From Ailurus styani (taxonomy: Eukaryota; Chordata; Mammalia; Carnivora; Ailuridae), in the NCBI GenBank assembly GCA_002007465.1, contig LNAC01001227.1:248-64247 (forward strand): a stretch of 64,000 nucleotides of DNA, given 5' to 3'. Position 1 is the stretch's first letter. Each line of letters starts with the position of its first letter. Positions 35,276 through 47,165 of this stretch are shown piece after piece. The position numbers and the translations under genes were made by a program. The notes under the pieces are model-generated. The model ran no database searches. It was not told the DNA's origin and saw only the letters and a list, made by a program, of their open reading frames with translations.

Positions 35276-36049
35276 CACCCCTACTTCCACAGCAAAAACC
35301 AGGCCTTCTCAGGGCTGGGATTGCTTACTCTTTGTCCACTCTTGGGAGGATGTGTTGGGAAAAGGTCGATGCAGGTCTAGGAGCAGGATGGGCTCCATTT
35401 GGGCAGGGAATTGCTGGTTCTGAGAACCCAGAGGTGGTCTAGTAGGGGACAGCATGGACTCTGTCTTGGTGGGGATATTCACTTACCCCATGAACTCTCC
35501 TCTCTGTAGAAAGGGGCTGGGTGGGGGACAGTCAGAGCCAGAGCAGTGTCCTAAAAAGTGCAGGATCCTCCAGACTGAGTCTAAGGGAGTTCTGCCTGAA
35601 CCTGGTCTAATTACGGCACTGAGCTTGTGTTTTGTGACTTAAAGTGACTTTGGACTTGCCTTACTTAGTAGTGAGAAGTCCTGGGATCTGCCATGGGGGC
35701 AGGGAAAACTTTCCCTCTGAATTAATTTTAAGAAATGAGTCAAGTAAAAAAATTTTCATTTCTTCATCTGTTGTGTTTGCTCAATATTCCATTTATGTTC
35801 CATGGCTGACTAATCTTCTTTCTTAATGATGTGGTCTTTACTAGGATTCATTCAACTTGTCCATTAGGAAACCATGACATTCTGATTTATAAGAAATATG
35901 TATTTGGTCACTCAGATGGCTCAGATGGTCATCTGAGTGACCAAATACATATTTTCATATATATTTCTTTTTAATCTGCAGTTTCTGGCTCACAGCTCCC
36001 AAAACCGTTGGGATGAGTTTCATAAAGTGATAAAGGCATCTTTTATTGT
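35276..36049. other. no gene; hairpin at 35.9 kb
   Basis: Nothing recognised except the inverted repeat listed separately. Confidence 0.4.
35894..35954. repeat. perfect 25-bp inverted repeat (hairpin), 11-nt loop
   Basis: Left arm 35,894-35,918 is the exact reverse complement of 35,930-35,954. The loop is GCTCAGATGGT. Confidence 0.96.
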
Positions 36050-37165
36050 GTGAATGAGGTGACTTTGGGAAAGCACCTAAGATGGGAACTGGTTTCCAGT
36101 GGAGAAAACCATTATGTTTAGAGGGTCAGAACTTTCAGTTCCATCCCCTGACATCTGAGGGGAGGAGAGGAGCTGGAGGTTGAATCAATCGCCAATGGAC
36201 AATGATATAATCAATCATGACTGTGTAACGAAGTCTCCATGAAGCCTGTTAAATTTAAAGAAACAAAACTGCCACTTATTCTACTAGCAAAAGATGGTTT
36301 ATTCAGGAGTAACATAGAATCATAATCCGGGACAAGGAACCTACAGCAAAACCACAGGGAAGTCTGTCTGACAAAAGAGAGGAATGCTCTTTTACAGAAG
36401 ACGGTGGGAAGTTAGGAGGGAGTTATTAACAAAAAGTCCATTGGAGTAAACTGGGGGTTCTAAGTATAGTGGCTTTTCATTGGCTGAACTGTGACAGTCT
36501 CTCATTGGCTGGGCTGTTGCTGTGGGGAGGAAGAAGACTTCCTTTTTCCTGTTGGGACAGTAAAGTAATATGCAAGTGTAAGATCTGTTCTTGCTGTTGG
36601 GTCTGCAGTTGACTACTGGTGGTAGGGCTTGAAAGCTCCCCCTGCAGAACCCCCCAACTCCATTTTAGCGAGTTTTCCCTATATGAGCTTTACGAACCCA
36701 AGAGAACTGGGTTCAGAGAGCTTCTGGTCTGGTGAACACATAGAGGTGCAGGGAGAGGGGCCTATCTGGAGAAGACCATGGAAACTCTGCATCCCTTCTC
36801 CCATCCCCTGGCCCATGCATCTCTTCCACCTGGCTGTTCCTGAGCTGTATTCTTTTGTAATAAACTGGTGCTCTAATAAGCAAAATGTTTCTCTGAGCTC
36901 TGTGAGTTGCTCTAGCAAATTAAACGAACCCTGGGGAGGAGGTCCTGTAAACCTCCATCTGTAGCTGGACTGTCAGGAGCTCAGGTAACAAACTGGGCTT
37001 GGGACTGGGTATGTGTTGGGTGGGGGGAGAGGGAGGGGTGAGGTCTTGTAGGACTGAACCCTTAACCTTTGTGATCTGATGCTCTCTCTGGGTAGATTGT
37101 GTCAGAATTGAGTTGAATTCTTAGACATCCTGTTAGTGTCGGAGAAATGTTTGGTGTTACGTGGG
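36050..37165 (+). mobile_element. LTR-like ancient repeat with later insert
   Basis: Resembles a mammalian endogenous-retrovirus LTR: AGGGTCAGAACTTTCAGTTCC, a poly(A) signal in TTGTAATAAACTGG (about 36,856), GTTTCTCTGAGCTCTGTGAGTTGCTCTAGC, then AATTGAGTTGAATTC..GACA. About 36,250-36,690 looks like a separate later insert. Only LTR-type sequence is seen, with no internal genes. The family name is not certain. Confidence 0.6.
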
Positions 37166-39900
37166 AAGCCCTCCCCTCCTCCCCACAACCCCCTGTTAGA
37201 ATTGAGTCCAAGAACCCAAAAGAGGAACTTTGGCACTTATCATGGCACCTATCATGAATAGGGCATGCCCCTATCCGTCCCCTTGTCTTTTCTTACTCTT
37301 CTTAACTTTTGGAAATGCACTCCAAACCCCAAGCACCTGATGTAAGCTGAGCTAGAGAGATTAGCTCATTCTTCTGAGCACAGGTCCAGGAATGGGCATA
37401 AGACTTAAGCCAGGCCATCCAGTGTCTTCTTCTGGGTTTGTCCAACTGCAGCTAGAAGGAGAGACCCCTTTGCCTCTTGGGGATAAGAACAGGATAGAGT
37501 TGGTCTACAGTAGAAAAGAATGGAACCAGGCAAGAAGAGCAGAGCTGAGAGTTCAATGTAGAGACTCCTGGCAGTGGGTGGTCCCAGTTTCCATACCTAG
37601 AGGCTCTTCCTTTGGTTCAATGGCTCAATGAACTGCTTCAGGCCTTTTCAATAAATTTTGTATTTGTTTCGTCAATAGGTGGGTTTCTGGGTTTCTAACT
37701 CTGAAAGTTCAGCGTTCTAACAGATAAATGAAATAATGTAATTTGAATAATAATGCAGTTCTTATCAGGTGCAATCGCAAACTTGCTTCTCTCTCTAAAC
37801 CTTTTATGAACCACTTCCTTCCTTCCAGTAGTTCGGTCTTCTATTTCACTGAGAGAAATAATCAATGATTTAATACATTATCTTCTCCCTTCACTATAAG
37901 TGTTAGCAGCACCAGTGCTTATTCATCCCTTTTTTCCGAAAGACCAGAGTCATTTCCTCTCAGCTCAAGGCCCGTCTCTCTGCTCCTGTTCTATATCTCA
38001 ATCCCTTCAAGAACCAAATGAGGAAATGGGCCTAACCGAGTGCCATCTACTCCACAGAGGTAAGGAGCAGAATGTTCTTAGGGCTGTGTGGACTGTCTGT
38101 ATCCCATCTAGATGTGAACTGACCCTGAATAGGAGTTTTTACAAAGTCCTGAGAATTTTCACATCTGCCACTAAACCTGATGTTGTAGCTTTACTGTATT
38201 CCTCTCCTGACTGAGTGTAGAGAAAATGGCTGCCAAAGAAAAATGGTTGACCATGGAAGTGAGTAGTTAGGACTTTCTATACTGGATGGAAGTGAAGGTG
38301 GTAGGTCTCACCTTAACTCCGTGGGCCAGCAGCAGAGGAAAGGCTAGGACTGCTGCCTGACTTCCCACGGGTCTTTCTGCCTTTGATCCAGGCTTGACCA
38401 TGAGCCCCTGCAGGCCTGGCTCAGTGGCTTTAGAAGTTTCTAGATTAATAGCAGTTAACACCGGTGAATAAAGATTGAGAGGCAGCTGTGGGGAAGTGGT
38501 GGAGTGTTGAGGAAGGGTCCAGCTAGAACTGGTGTCACAGGAAGTAACTGTTTAATCCCAGAGGATGTAGGCTGACCCCTGAGTTCATGGCCAGATACTG
38601 GCACATGAGAGGATGAACAATGGGTCCTAGCTTCAGAGCTACCAGTGTAGGGGGTCCTGAACTGATGGATCTTTGGTCTGAGGTTAAGAAGACTCTTTGA
38701 ATAGCATGGGTACAATATTAGGGTGCCACTCATACTCTGTGGGTGACAGGGAGGACAAAATAATCAATGAAGTGTGAGCTGGAGCAAGAGGGTGGAGTTG
38801 TCAACCTGTTGGCTGGGGTGCAAAGATTCTGTGTGATTGGGAAATTGCATCAAATAATGCCGAAGGGAAGAGAAGCAGTGAATTTGAACCCTGCTTGATG
38901 GGAAGCTTCCTTTTCTTTTGCTTTGATGCCTGCCAGGTAGATGAAGCATAGCTTCTCGTAATAGTGGTACCTGTTGACTATTAAGTAATATCAGTGGACC
39001 AGCTTGACTGAGTTCATTCTGCTGTGAATCTTCAGGCTGTAGGGAGTAGTCTGCACTTCTTCCATCAAGCAGAATTCCATTATCTATTTTTTAATTCTAG
39101 ACTTACTGTACAGATTTTACAACTGTCTTTGTCCTCTGTAGTAGTTTCTGACTCAACCTGAGAGTTTCATGTGTTTTCTCCCAAACTTTAGGCTCTTACT
39201 GGTTAGAGCTTCCTAAATCTCCAGTCCCATGACTGCATCGAAGCATTGCTCTATGGGAGGTCATGTTTTACAATAAAACATGAACATAGTAGGGCCAGTT
39301 AAGTAGCTTTGCACTTTGTGGCATTTTACACATTTGAAGAATATGGTAGCATCACTGTCCCTCTTGCTCTGGTTCACTGTTCCCCACAAATTAAGTAATA
39401 TCAGCTTAGTTCTTTCAAACTTTGAGTCCCCTGGGGCCTTGCTCTACATCTTTATGCCACAGTCAACTCATATATGCCTCTCGGTGATCTAATCTTTAGT
39501 TCTTTCTCCAGCTCTTGGTGCATTCTATCTCAAGTAGAACAAGAGATTCAAAGGAGGAGAGGGGTTGAGGTGAAGGACAGGTGTGGTTGAAATAAGACGA
39601 AGAACCATAAGAAGAGAATTTCAGTATGTAAACATTCTGAATCTGAAAGGGAGTGATTACCAGCAATGGCAGGGTCTAGAGAGGGGCCATGAGGCTTGAG
39701 TTGAGGGACTTGACTTTTCTGGTAAACTCCAACTCCTTCATTTGTATCAGCCGAAATATCCCTTCCAGAGAGAAGCTTCCCCTGGTGAGAGTAGGCTTCT
39801 CCACAGCCTCCACATTGTAACCTTCTATTACTCACAGGATTTTTTCATTATAGACTTTTCACATCTTTGTGAAGGAATTTCATGTACACTTAGTCTGTTT
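37166..39900. other. no gene; one unnamed old repeat candidate
   Basis: 37.3-37.7 kb reads like a degraded transposon relic (TTAAGCCAGGCCATCCAGTG, AATAAATTTTGTATTTG). The rest looks single copy. No coding signature. Confidence 0.4.
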
Positions 39901-39904
39901 AACA

Positions 39905-40010
39905 TATTTGATGACCAGCTAGACTCTGAACCCTGTGAGCACAGGGATAGTGTCTGTCCTGTCCATTTTTTTATTCTGAGCCTATGGCACAGGGTTTATC
40001 TGTGATGGTG
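39905..40010 (+). mobile_element. L2-like 3' end
   Basis: TAGACTCTGAACCCTGTGAGCACAGGGATAGTGTCTGTCC ... AGCCTATGGCACAG has the typical LINE-2 tail pattern. Confidence 0.75.
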
Positions 40011-41164
40011 TAGAGAGGATGTTAGTAAATTCTAGCTGATGGTGTGTTATGTGCAATGCCCAGTTACTCACAAGTTTTACCTCAGTGAGCACTCATACTT
40101 TCTGAGTGCTTCTTGGTTCTGTCTCCTCTTGTTTCTTTTTCTGGTGTGACTAAGAGTAAAACCATTAAAAATGAAAGGAGTGAATATGTGTATTAGGGAT
40201 AGCAAGGATAAGAGGGATTCAGGGTTCAACTTCACATTACACCAAAGTAGGAATTTAGAGAGATTCCAAAAGGGTGTGTGTGTGGGGGGGGAGATTGGGA
40301 GATGGAAGAAGAAAAATGGTGCAAGCGGGTCAGTCATTTGGCTGGAGCATATGGAAAAGTGAGGGATGCCCAAGGACTGGTTAGGAATGAAGAAGTGGTT
40401 GCAGGGGACATAGAGGCCATGTGCTCTGAGCCCCAGGCACCAGCCCGGCTCTCTAGAAGATTGGGTCTTTAAATACCCTGTAGATTATAGTCCCTCCTCA
40501 TCCCATAAAGGAGAATTTAGCCCCAGATGACAGGTGTAGGCAAGGCAGAGTGGTTTTAAAGGCCAAGAAAGATCCCTAAGGGGGAAAAGTTAGATTCTGT
40601 CAAAGTCCCTTGTTATAATGAGCCTCTCTGTGCTCCAGGACCCCAGTCTCCAGATTGCTCTGAGCAGGGAAGAAAGACCAATAATCACACCTCCTCCACT
40701 TATTTCCCATCTCACCCCTCCATATTCACCTGTGAATATGCTGCTGGTCCTCATTTTCTGCTGGCTTATCTGAGATTTATTCTTGTATTTCAAACCTCCT
40801 TGTGGTTCTCTGTTTCAGCCATGAGCTAAGACGCAGGGAAGAACAATGCTCGATTGCACCAAAAGCTTCCTCTCTTGGGCCAAATGGTAACCGATCGCGG
40901 CTCCCTGACCCTCAAAGATTTCAGTCTGCCACCAGCAGCCAGAACCCTTAGGGGAGAGAAAACCACTCATGCTTTTTGATATAACTTTTCTACTTCAGCC
41001 CCCATGATGCGGGCCTGGTTCTCAGAGACCTAAGGAAACATGATGTCAAAAGGCCATGTTGTTCATATAAGGAGATTTTGGAGATTCAGAATCTAATTGG
41101 TGTTTGAGCTTCAGAAAGTGGCAGATGAGGTCTCCGATTGCATCTTAAATGGCAAAGTGTGTCT
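40011..41164. other. intergenic sequence upstream of the WC1-like gene
   Basis: No repeat recognised. It could hold an upstream non-coding or short leader exon, but I could not identify one. Confidence 0.4.
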
Positions 41165-41209
41165 CTATTGGCTCTCAGTAGGGAGGATGTCAGAAGATGT
41201 GTTTATATT
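41165..41209 (+). promoter_or_regulatory. candidate CCAAT/TATA-type promoter of the WC1-like gene
   Basis: An inverted CCAAT box (CTATTGGCTC, 41165-41174) and a TATA-like TTTATATT (41202-41209) lie about 90 bases upstream of the leader ATG. Spacing and order are reasonable for a short-5'UTR promoter. Such motifs are common in AT-rich DNA, so this is only a candidate. Confidence 0.2.
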
Positions 41210-41295
41210 CTCCCCTCCCATCACTGTAGACCTTGTTGGTGTCCTGATACCTCCTCGCAGGGTTATTTTGCAGCTGGGACTGTGACCTTGATGAC

Positions 41296-41371
41296 ATGGG
41301 AGTCAGGATGACTTTGAATCTCCCTCTTCAGGGACTCTGTTTCTTCCTCAGCACCATGGTGGCTGCTCAAA
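41296..41371 (+). CDS. WC1: WC1-like gene, leader exon (signal peptide)
   Basis: A short open exon that starts at ATG 41296 (G at -3 and G at +4) or at the in-frame ATG 41308 (A at -3). It ends after one base of a codon at a consensus donor, GTGAGT, at 41372. The 25-residue peptide has a hydrophobic core and ends GLCFFLSTMVAAQ, with a V-A-A signal-peptidase-like site. From memory this closely resembles the end of the bovine WC1 leader (GLC..L..TMVGGQ). The phase-1 end fits the phase-1 start of the SRCR exon at 54,620, and joining them gives AAQ-I-TELRL, parallel to bovine GGQ-A-LELRL. A pyrimidine-rich AG lies just before GGA at 41332 (CTCCCTCTTCAG). The leader could therefore be split, with its first residues in an unidentified upstream exon and only 41332-41371 coding here. 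No cDNA was available to choose between the two models. Confidence 0.72.
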
Positions 41372-42949
41372 GTGAGTTTCCTGGGATCAACAGGAAGGGG
41401 TGAAGGGAAAGGTTTCTGGAGTGAGGGAGCCAAAGCCTCAGTGGAAACCATGTGTTTTTGACCAAAAAGGAACCACGCTGACTGAATACTGGTTCTTCTC
41501 CTAGGGGATGTCAACTGGTCATGGTGGCAGCTTTGGTAAGAAATGATATTGAACCCAGACTGAGATAAGTCAGTGACAGTCTGAGTCAATGTGTCCCATG
41601 TTTTCAGGGAGTGTTTGGTTTTTCCTGGTGGCTCCCTGTGTGTGGGAAGGACCATCGACCGACCTCAGCTATATCTTTGGGGTCCTTGCACACTGCATTT
41701 GTCCACTCTGCAGAGGACTATCTCATCAGGATTTCCATGTTTATGTGACTGTAGGCTCTGTGCTTGTATGTGGGTATGAGGGGGTGTGAGGAGTGTGTGT
41801 GGGCTGTCTGTGTGGGAGGAACAGGCCTGCTGAGAAGCAACTGAGTCGGTTGCTCTGTGAAGCCCACGGTGCCCACACCATTGGGAGTGCCATGTCCCGT
41901 ATGTACCCAGATCATAGATAATCTCACACCTGCCTCTCCTCTTTAGCACCTCTCCTTCAGTCCCACCGCCTTCTCTCTGCTTGACTGTGGTGTTTGCCCC
42001 GCACTGGATTCTGGGAGAGGCTTTGCCTCCTGGCCTCCCCTATTCCTACCAAGTGCCTGTCGCAGAGCAGAGGGACCTGCAGCCATGACAGGACGCTTCT
42101 TGTTAATAGAGATTAACTGATGCACAGCTTAGTTATATTAAGTCTCCTGAGTCCCTGCCCCAGTCCCTGTGAATCATTTCCTGACTTACTGGGATCCTGG
42201 ACTGGTGCTTTCTGAATTCTGGAGGGTACATTGTTTCTCTCGTGCATTCTTCTATCCCTCTCTGTAAGCTGGTTCCCATTGAGCTTTGGACTCAGAGGAC
42301 TTCGGGGTCAGGGATAGGGCTGCAAAAAACCCAGCCTTCAGCCTGGAGGAGGCAGCTCTTTCAGATTTGTGTGCCGGCCCAGGCTGAGACCACTTACATC
42401 TTTGACTGCTCTCAGTGTCATTGTCATCCTTCTAGAGCTAAGTCTCTGTCCCTCCCCGATTCTCCTTGGGAAACCGCATCCCTCCAAGTTTCTGTTCCTG
42501 GAGTGTTGGCCAGGTGCTAGTGACGATTCTTCTTTTGATGACTCTGAGGTGCAGATGGGGTTTTGGTCAATGAGGGCGAGAGACAACGAGTGTTCTCATA
42601 TAAGGCCCCCTCTTCTTACTAGGAAAACTATAGGAAATTTCTTCAGTAGTAACCTAAGTTGCAAGAACATTTCACCAAAGCAAGCATTCTTTTTATTTTC
42701 CTAGAACCAGCACCATTCAGTATAGCCTCCTAAAAATTTATTCTGTTTCATACAACATTGGCCTTGCTCTTTGTGAAACAATAGTCCTGGCCTTTCCAAG
42801 CATTTGATGATTTCTGTGTTGGGCACACACTACAGGAGTCTCCACTGTGAATTCCATGACGGGCATTGGCAAAAGAGTATCCTTTGAAACACAGTTTATG
42901 GCATTATACACAGAAACATAGATCCTCAAGGATTGGATAACTCAGTAGT

Positions 42950-43560
42950 TGTTAGTTTGTAAACTCTTTTCAAAAGTAACAATATATTTTGGACATCTTG
43001 TCATTCTTTTTTACACACTAAAAATGTTTTATGGTAGTATGGCAAACAAATGGACTATTTCAGGGTATTGTGGAAAATTTTAGTTGCTTCCAATTATTTC
43101 AATATATTGAAATGCAATATACTCACCTAATCACTTGCTTTGGTCATTTAGTTGTTTTCAGTGTTTTGACTTTTATGAAACATGTTGTTCTGAATTTCCT
43201 TTCATTTAAATGTAAATCATGGTTGTTTTTCTTAATAACATTCTAAAAGTGGAATTGCTGTTTTATAGGCTGTGAATTCCTTCAGAGCTTTTGATACATG
43301 AAGAGCCATTGTCTGCCAGAAATGTTTGCACTAAATTTTTATTCCCACCAACATTGTATGAGAGTGTTAGTTTCCATAGCTCCTCACCAACATTGGCTTT
43401 TTATTAAGTTTTAAAAACTGGGCCAGTTTAATAAACAAAAACCGGTATATATTAGCTAATTTAATCCTTCACTTGTGAATTACTTGCTAATGACGTCTGA
43501 TCTTTTAATCTTGGGGTATTTGTCATTTTTGTCATGATTTATATTGGCGCTCTTTATACT
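42950..43560 (-). mobile_element. ancient LINE-1 relic
   Basis: Minus-strand pattern: TTTTTATTCCCACCAACATTGTATGAGAGTGTTAG ... CTCCTCACCAACATTGGC. Confidence 0.75.
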
Positions 43561-43589
43561 ATTTCTACCACGATGATTGTGACTATGAT

Positions 43590-43790
43590 TATCGACACCA
43601 GACACCACATTCACTTCTGTGAACTCACGTGAGTGCAGAACAAACCTACAAGGCAAACGATGTTTTTATCTCAAAAAATAGATCAGAAAACTGAAGGAAA
43701 GTGAAGTTCAATCACGTGCTTAAGATGCGACAGGTTTAAGTAGTAGAGGCAGGGTTCGAACCCAGGCAACCAGGGTCCACAATCATTGTC
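43590..43790 (+). mobile_element. MIR-like ancient SINE
   Basis: AACTGAAGGAAAGTGAAG..CACGTGCTTAAGATGCGACAGG..GGCAGGGTTCGAACCCAGGCAACC matches the MIR core and 3' part. Confidence 0.85.
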
Positions 43791-44035
43791 CCTATTGAAT
43801 TTTCCCATTTACAGGCTGCAAATATTTCCCCCAGCTTATTTTCATTTTATTGTTCCTATGTTTTGGGGTGCAAGGAAAAGTCTAATGTTAATAGTCAAAT
43901 CTATAAAAATTTCCTCCCTGCCCCCACTTTCAGAGCCTTGTTAAGAAAGCTCTTCTCTGTTGCAACTTTAAATAGATTACTTCATCTTTATTCTAATAAT
44001 TCTGTGAATGTATTTAAGCATATGTCAGTGCTAGA

Positions 44036-44250
44036 GAGTGTTTGGGTGTCTCAGTCAGTTCAGGACCTGACTCTTGATTTTGGCTCAGGTCATGATCTCT
44101 GGGTCCTGGGACTGAGCCCGGAGTCAGGTTCTGTGTTCAGTATAGAGTCTATTTGAGATTCTCTCTCTTCCTCTCTCTCTGCCTTTCTCCCTGCTTGGCT
44201 GCTCACTCTTTCTAAATCCATCAATCAATCAATCTTTAAAAAACCTGAAA
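44036..44250 (+). mobile_element. CAN-SINE (older)
   Basis: GTTTGGGTGTCTCAGTCAG head, GTCATGATCTCTGGGTCCTGGGACTGAGCC, CT tract, ATCAATCAATCAATCTTTAAA tail. Confidence 0.92.
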
Positions 44251-44897
44251 AAATATATGTCAATACTAGTTAACTGCATAAGTTATTTTGCTGAATGATA
44301 TGAAGTGATATCTAACAGATTTTTATTCTTTCCAATGTTATTTCCTGAATTCTGTTTTTGTCTTTTGTCACTGATTGAATGCCACTTTAAAAACATGCTA
44401 AATCACACCATGGCCCTTCCATTATATCCTTTTTGGATCTATTTAGACTTTAACTCTGCAATTGTTTATTGAGTTTAAGGTGGGCTGGAGGGGTATTAAG
44501 TCGATATATCCCCTTTGCAGTGCATTAGGTGCGGAGGCCCTAGTGGGGATGAAGGAGGCATTCCCTGGCCTCTGAAGCTAACAGTCCAGAGAGGATGGGC
44601 ACCAAAATGAGAATTTATAATTTATAATAAACTCTGTTTTTCATAGTGGCTGCACCAATTTACATTCCCACCAACAATGCACAAGGGTTCTCCTTTCTCC
44701 ACATTCTCGCCAACATTTATTATCTCCTGTCTTTTTGATAATAACCATTCTGTGGTTTTCTCATTGTGGTTTTATTTGCATTTCCCTGATGTTTAGTGAT
44801 ATTGAGCACCTTTCATGTACTTGTTGGCCATTTGTATGCCTTCTTTCCAAAAAAGTCTATTCAAGTTTTTTGCCCATTTTTTAATTAAAAAAATTTT

Positions 44898-45060
44898 TTT
44901 TCGGGATGCCTGGATGATGCAGATGGTTAAGCATCTGTCTTGGCTCCGGTTGTTATCTGGGGGTCCTGGATTGGAAGGGGGGGATCCCTGCACAGTGGGG
45001 TGCCCTTGCTTATGTTCTCTCACTCTCTCTGTCAAACAAATAAATAAAATTTTTAAAAAA
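44898..45060 (+). mobile_element. CAN-SINE (degraded)
   Basis: GGGATGCCTGGATGATGCAGATGG head, GTCAAACAAATAAATAAAATTTTT tail. Confidence 0.88.
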
Positions 45061-45061
45061 T

Positions 45062-45250
45062 TTTCTAAGTTAAATTCTACGTAGCTAACATATAGTGTAA
45101 TATTGGTTTCAGGTATAGAACTTAGTGATTCATCACTTACATACAACACCCAGCACTCATCACATGTGCCTTCCTTAATGCTCATTTAGGTCATCCCCCA
45201 CCACCTCCCTCCAGCAACCCTCAGTTTGTTGTCTATAGTTAAGAGTCTCT
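45062..45250 (-). mobile_element. LINE-1 3'UTR fragment nested in older L1
   Basis: GTTAAATTCTACGTAGCTAACATATAGTGTAATATTGGTTTCAGG ... CAACCCTCAGTTTGTTGTCTATAGTTAAGAGTCTCTTATAG is a different, younger L1 3'UTR type on the minus strand. It is followed by a CT-rich tract to about 45,325. Confidence 0.82.
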
Positions 45251-46971
45251 TATAGTTTAATTAAATTAGATTATTTTCTTCCTTCCTTTCTTTCCTCTCT
45301 TTCTCTCTCTCTCCTCTCTTTTTCTGTTGATTTGTATGAGTTCCTTATATATTTTGGATATTAACCCCTTATCATATAGATGGCTTGCAAATATTTCCTC
45401 CCATTCCATATGTTCCCTTTCCACTTTGGTGACCATTTCTTTTGCTCTTCAGAAGATTTTTAGTTAAGCATATTCTTAGTTGTTTCTTTTTGTGTCTTTT
45501 GCTTGTGCTTTTGATGTCATATCTATAAAATCATTGTCAAGACCAATGTCAAGATTTCCCCATATATTTTCTTCTAGGAGTTTTATAGTTTCAGTTATTA
45601 CATTTAAATCTTTAGTCCCTTTTGAGTTAATTTCTGTGAGCAGTGTAAGGTAGTGGTCCACTTTCATTCTATGCATGTAAACATCCAGTTTTCCTAACAC
45701 TATTTATTGAAAAGACTATCCTTTCCCCTTTGAGTATCCTTGACTTTCTTGTCAAATATTAGTTGACCATATTGCATTGTTTTTTGTTTTAGGCTTTTGA
45801 TTCTTTTCCAAAGCCCATGTGTTTATTTTCATGCCAGTATCACAGTATAGCTTTGTAGTACAGTCTGAAAGTGATACCGTCCGCTTTGTTTGTTTTTCTC
45901 AAGATTGATTTGGCTGCTTAGTGTCTCTTGTGGTTCCATACAAATTTTAAGATTTTTTTCTCTTTCTCTGAAAAATGTGATTGGAATTGATAGAAATTGT
46001 ATTTAATCTATAGATGACTGTGGGTAGCATGGATATTTTAACAATATTAATTCTTCCAATCATGAACAAGTTATATCTTTCCATTTATTTGTGTCTTCTT
46101 CAATATTTTAAAATCAAAATCTTATAGTTTTCAATGTCCAGAACTTTCCCTCCTTGGTTAAGTTTATTCCAAAGAATTTTATTCTTTTGATGCTATTGTA
46201 AATGAGGTGGGTTTTTAAAATTTCTATTTCATATATTTCATTGCATATAGATACACAACTGATTTCTGTATGTTGATTTTATATCTGGCAACTTTACTGA
46301 ACTCATTGATTAGATAGCTTTTCAGTCAAGTCTTTAGGATTTTCTATATGTAAAGTCATCTGCAAATGGAGATAATATTATTTCTTCCTTTGTGCTTTGG
46401 ATCAGGTCTTTTACTCTCTGTCATTTCTTTTTCTTGCCTGATTGCTCTGGTTGGGACTTACTGTACTATGTGGAATAAAAGTGGTGAGAGTGGACATCTT
46501 TACTTGTTCCTGATCTTAGAGGAAAAACTTTCAACCTTTCACCATTGAGTATGATATTAAGTGGGCTTCTTATCTATGGCTTATATTATGTTGAGGTGTG
46601 TTTCTTCTATACCCAATTTTTGGAGAGATTTGATCATATAAGCATGTTGAGTTTTGCCACCTTTTCTAATCTATTGAGATGATCATCTGATTTTTATTTT
46701 TCATCTTATATATGTGATGTTTTATATTTGTTGACTTGATGCATTGAACCATTCTTGCATCTCAGTGATAAATACCACTTCATCATGGTATATGATCTTT
46801 TTAATGTACTGTTCAATTCAGTTTGTTAATATTTTGCTGCAAATTTCTATATCTATGTTCACTGGGGACATTGGCCTCTGCATTTCTTTTTTGTAGTGTA
46901 CTAATGTAGTTTCAGTGTCATGTTTATGTTGATACTGTAAAATGATTTTGGGAGTGTCCTTTCCCTTCAGT

Positions 46972-47165
46972 TTTTAAAAAAGATTTTATTTTTTTTTATT
47001 TGAGAGAGAGATAGTGGAGAAGGGCAGCGGGGAAGCGAGAAGGAGAAAGAATCTGAAGCAGACTCCACACTGAGCATTGAGCCTGATTCAGGGCTTAATC
47101 CCCTAAATGTGAGATCATGACCTGATCTGAAACTAAGTCAGATGCTCAACTGACTGAGCCATCCT
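46972..47165 (-). mobile_element. CAN-SINE (older)
   Basis: AAAAAAGATTTTATTTTTTTTTATTTGAGAGAG to CTGAGCCATCC. Confidence 0.9.

Noticed and set aside
37392..37631. 79-codon frame with RVQCRDSWQW segment as an SRCR fragment
   Set aside because: No SRCR cysteine pattern or splice sites, and the surrounding sequence looks like an old dispersed repeat.
38018..38061. Possible separate first leader exon (MGLTECHLLHR followed by GTAAGG)
   Set aside because: It vaguely resembles the start of the bovine WC1 leader, but its donor is phase 1 while the acceptor before 41332 needs phase 0, so the frame would be lost.
38226..38258. Another possible first leader exon (MAAKEKWLTME then GTGAGT)
   Set aside because: The phase fits 41332, but the residues show no likeness to known WC1 leaders and there is no transcript evidence.
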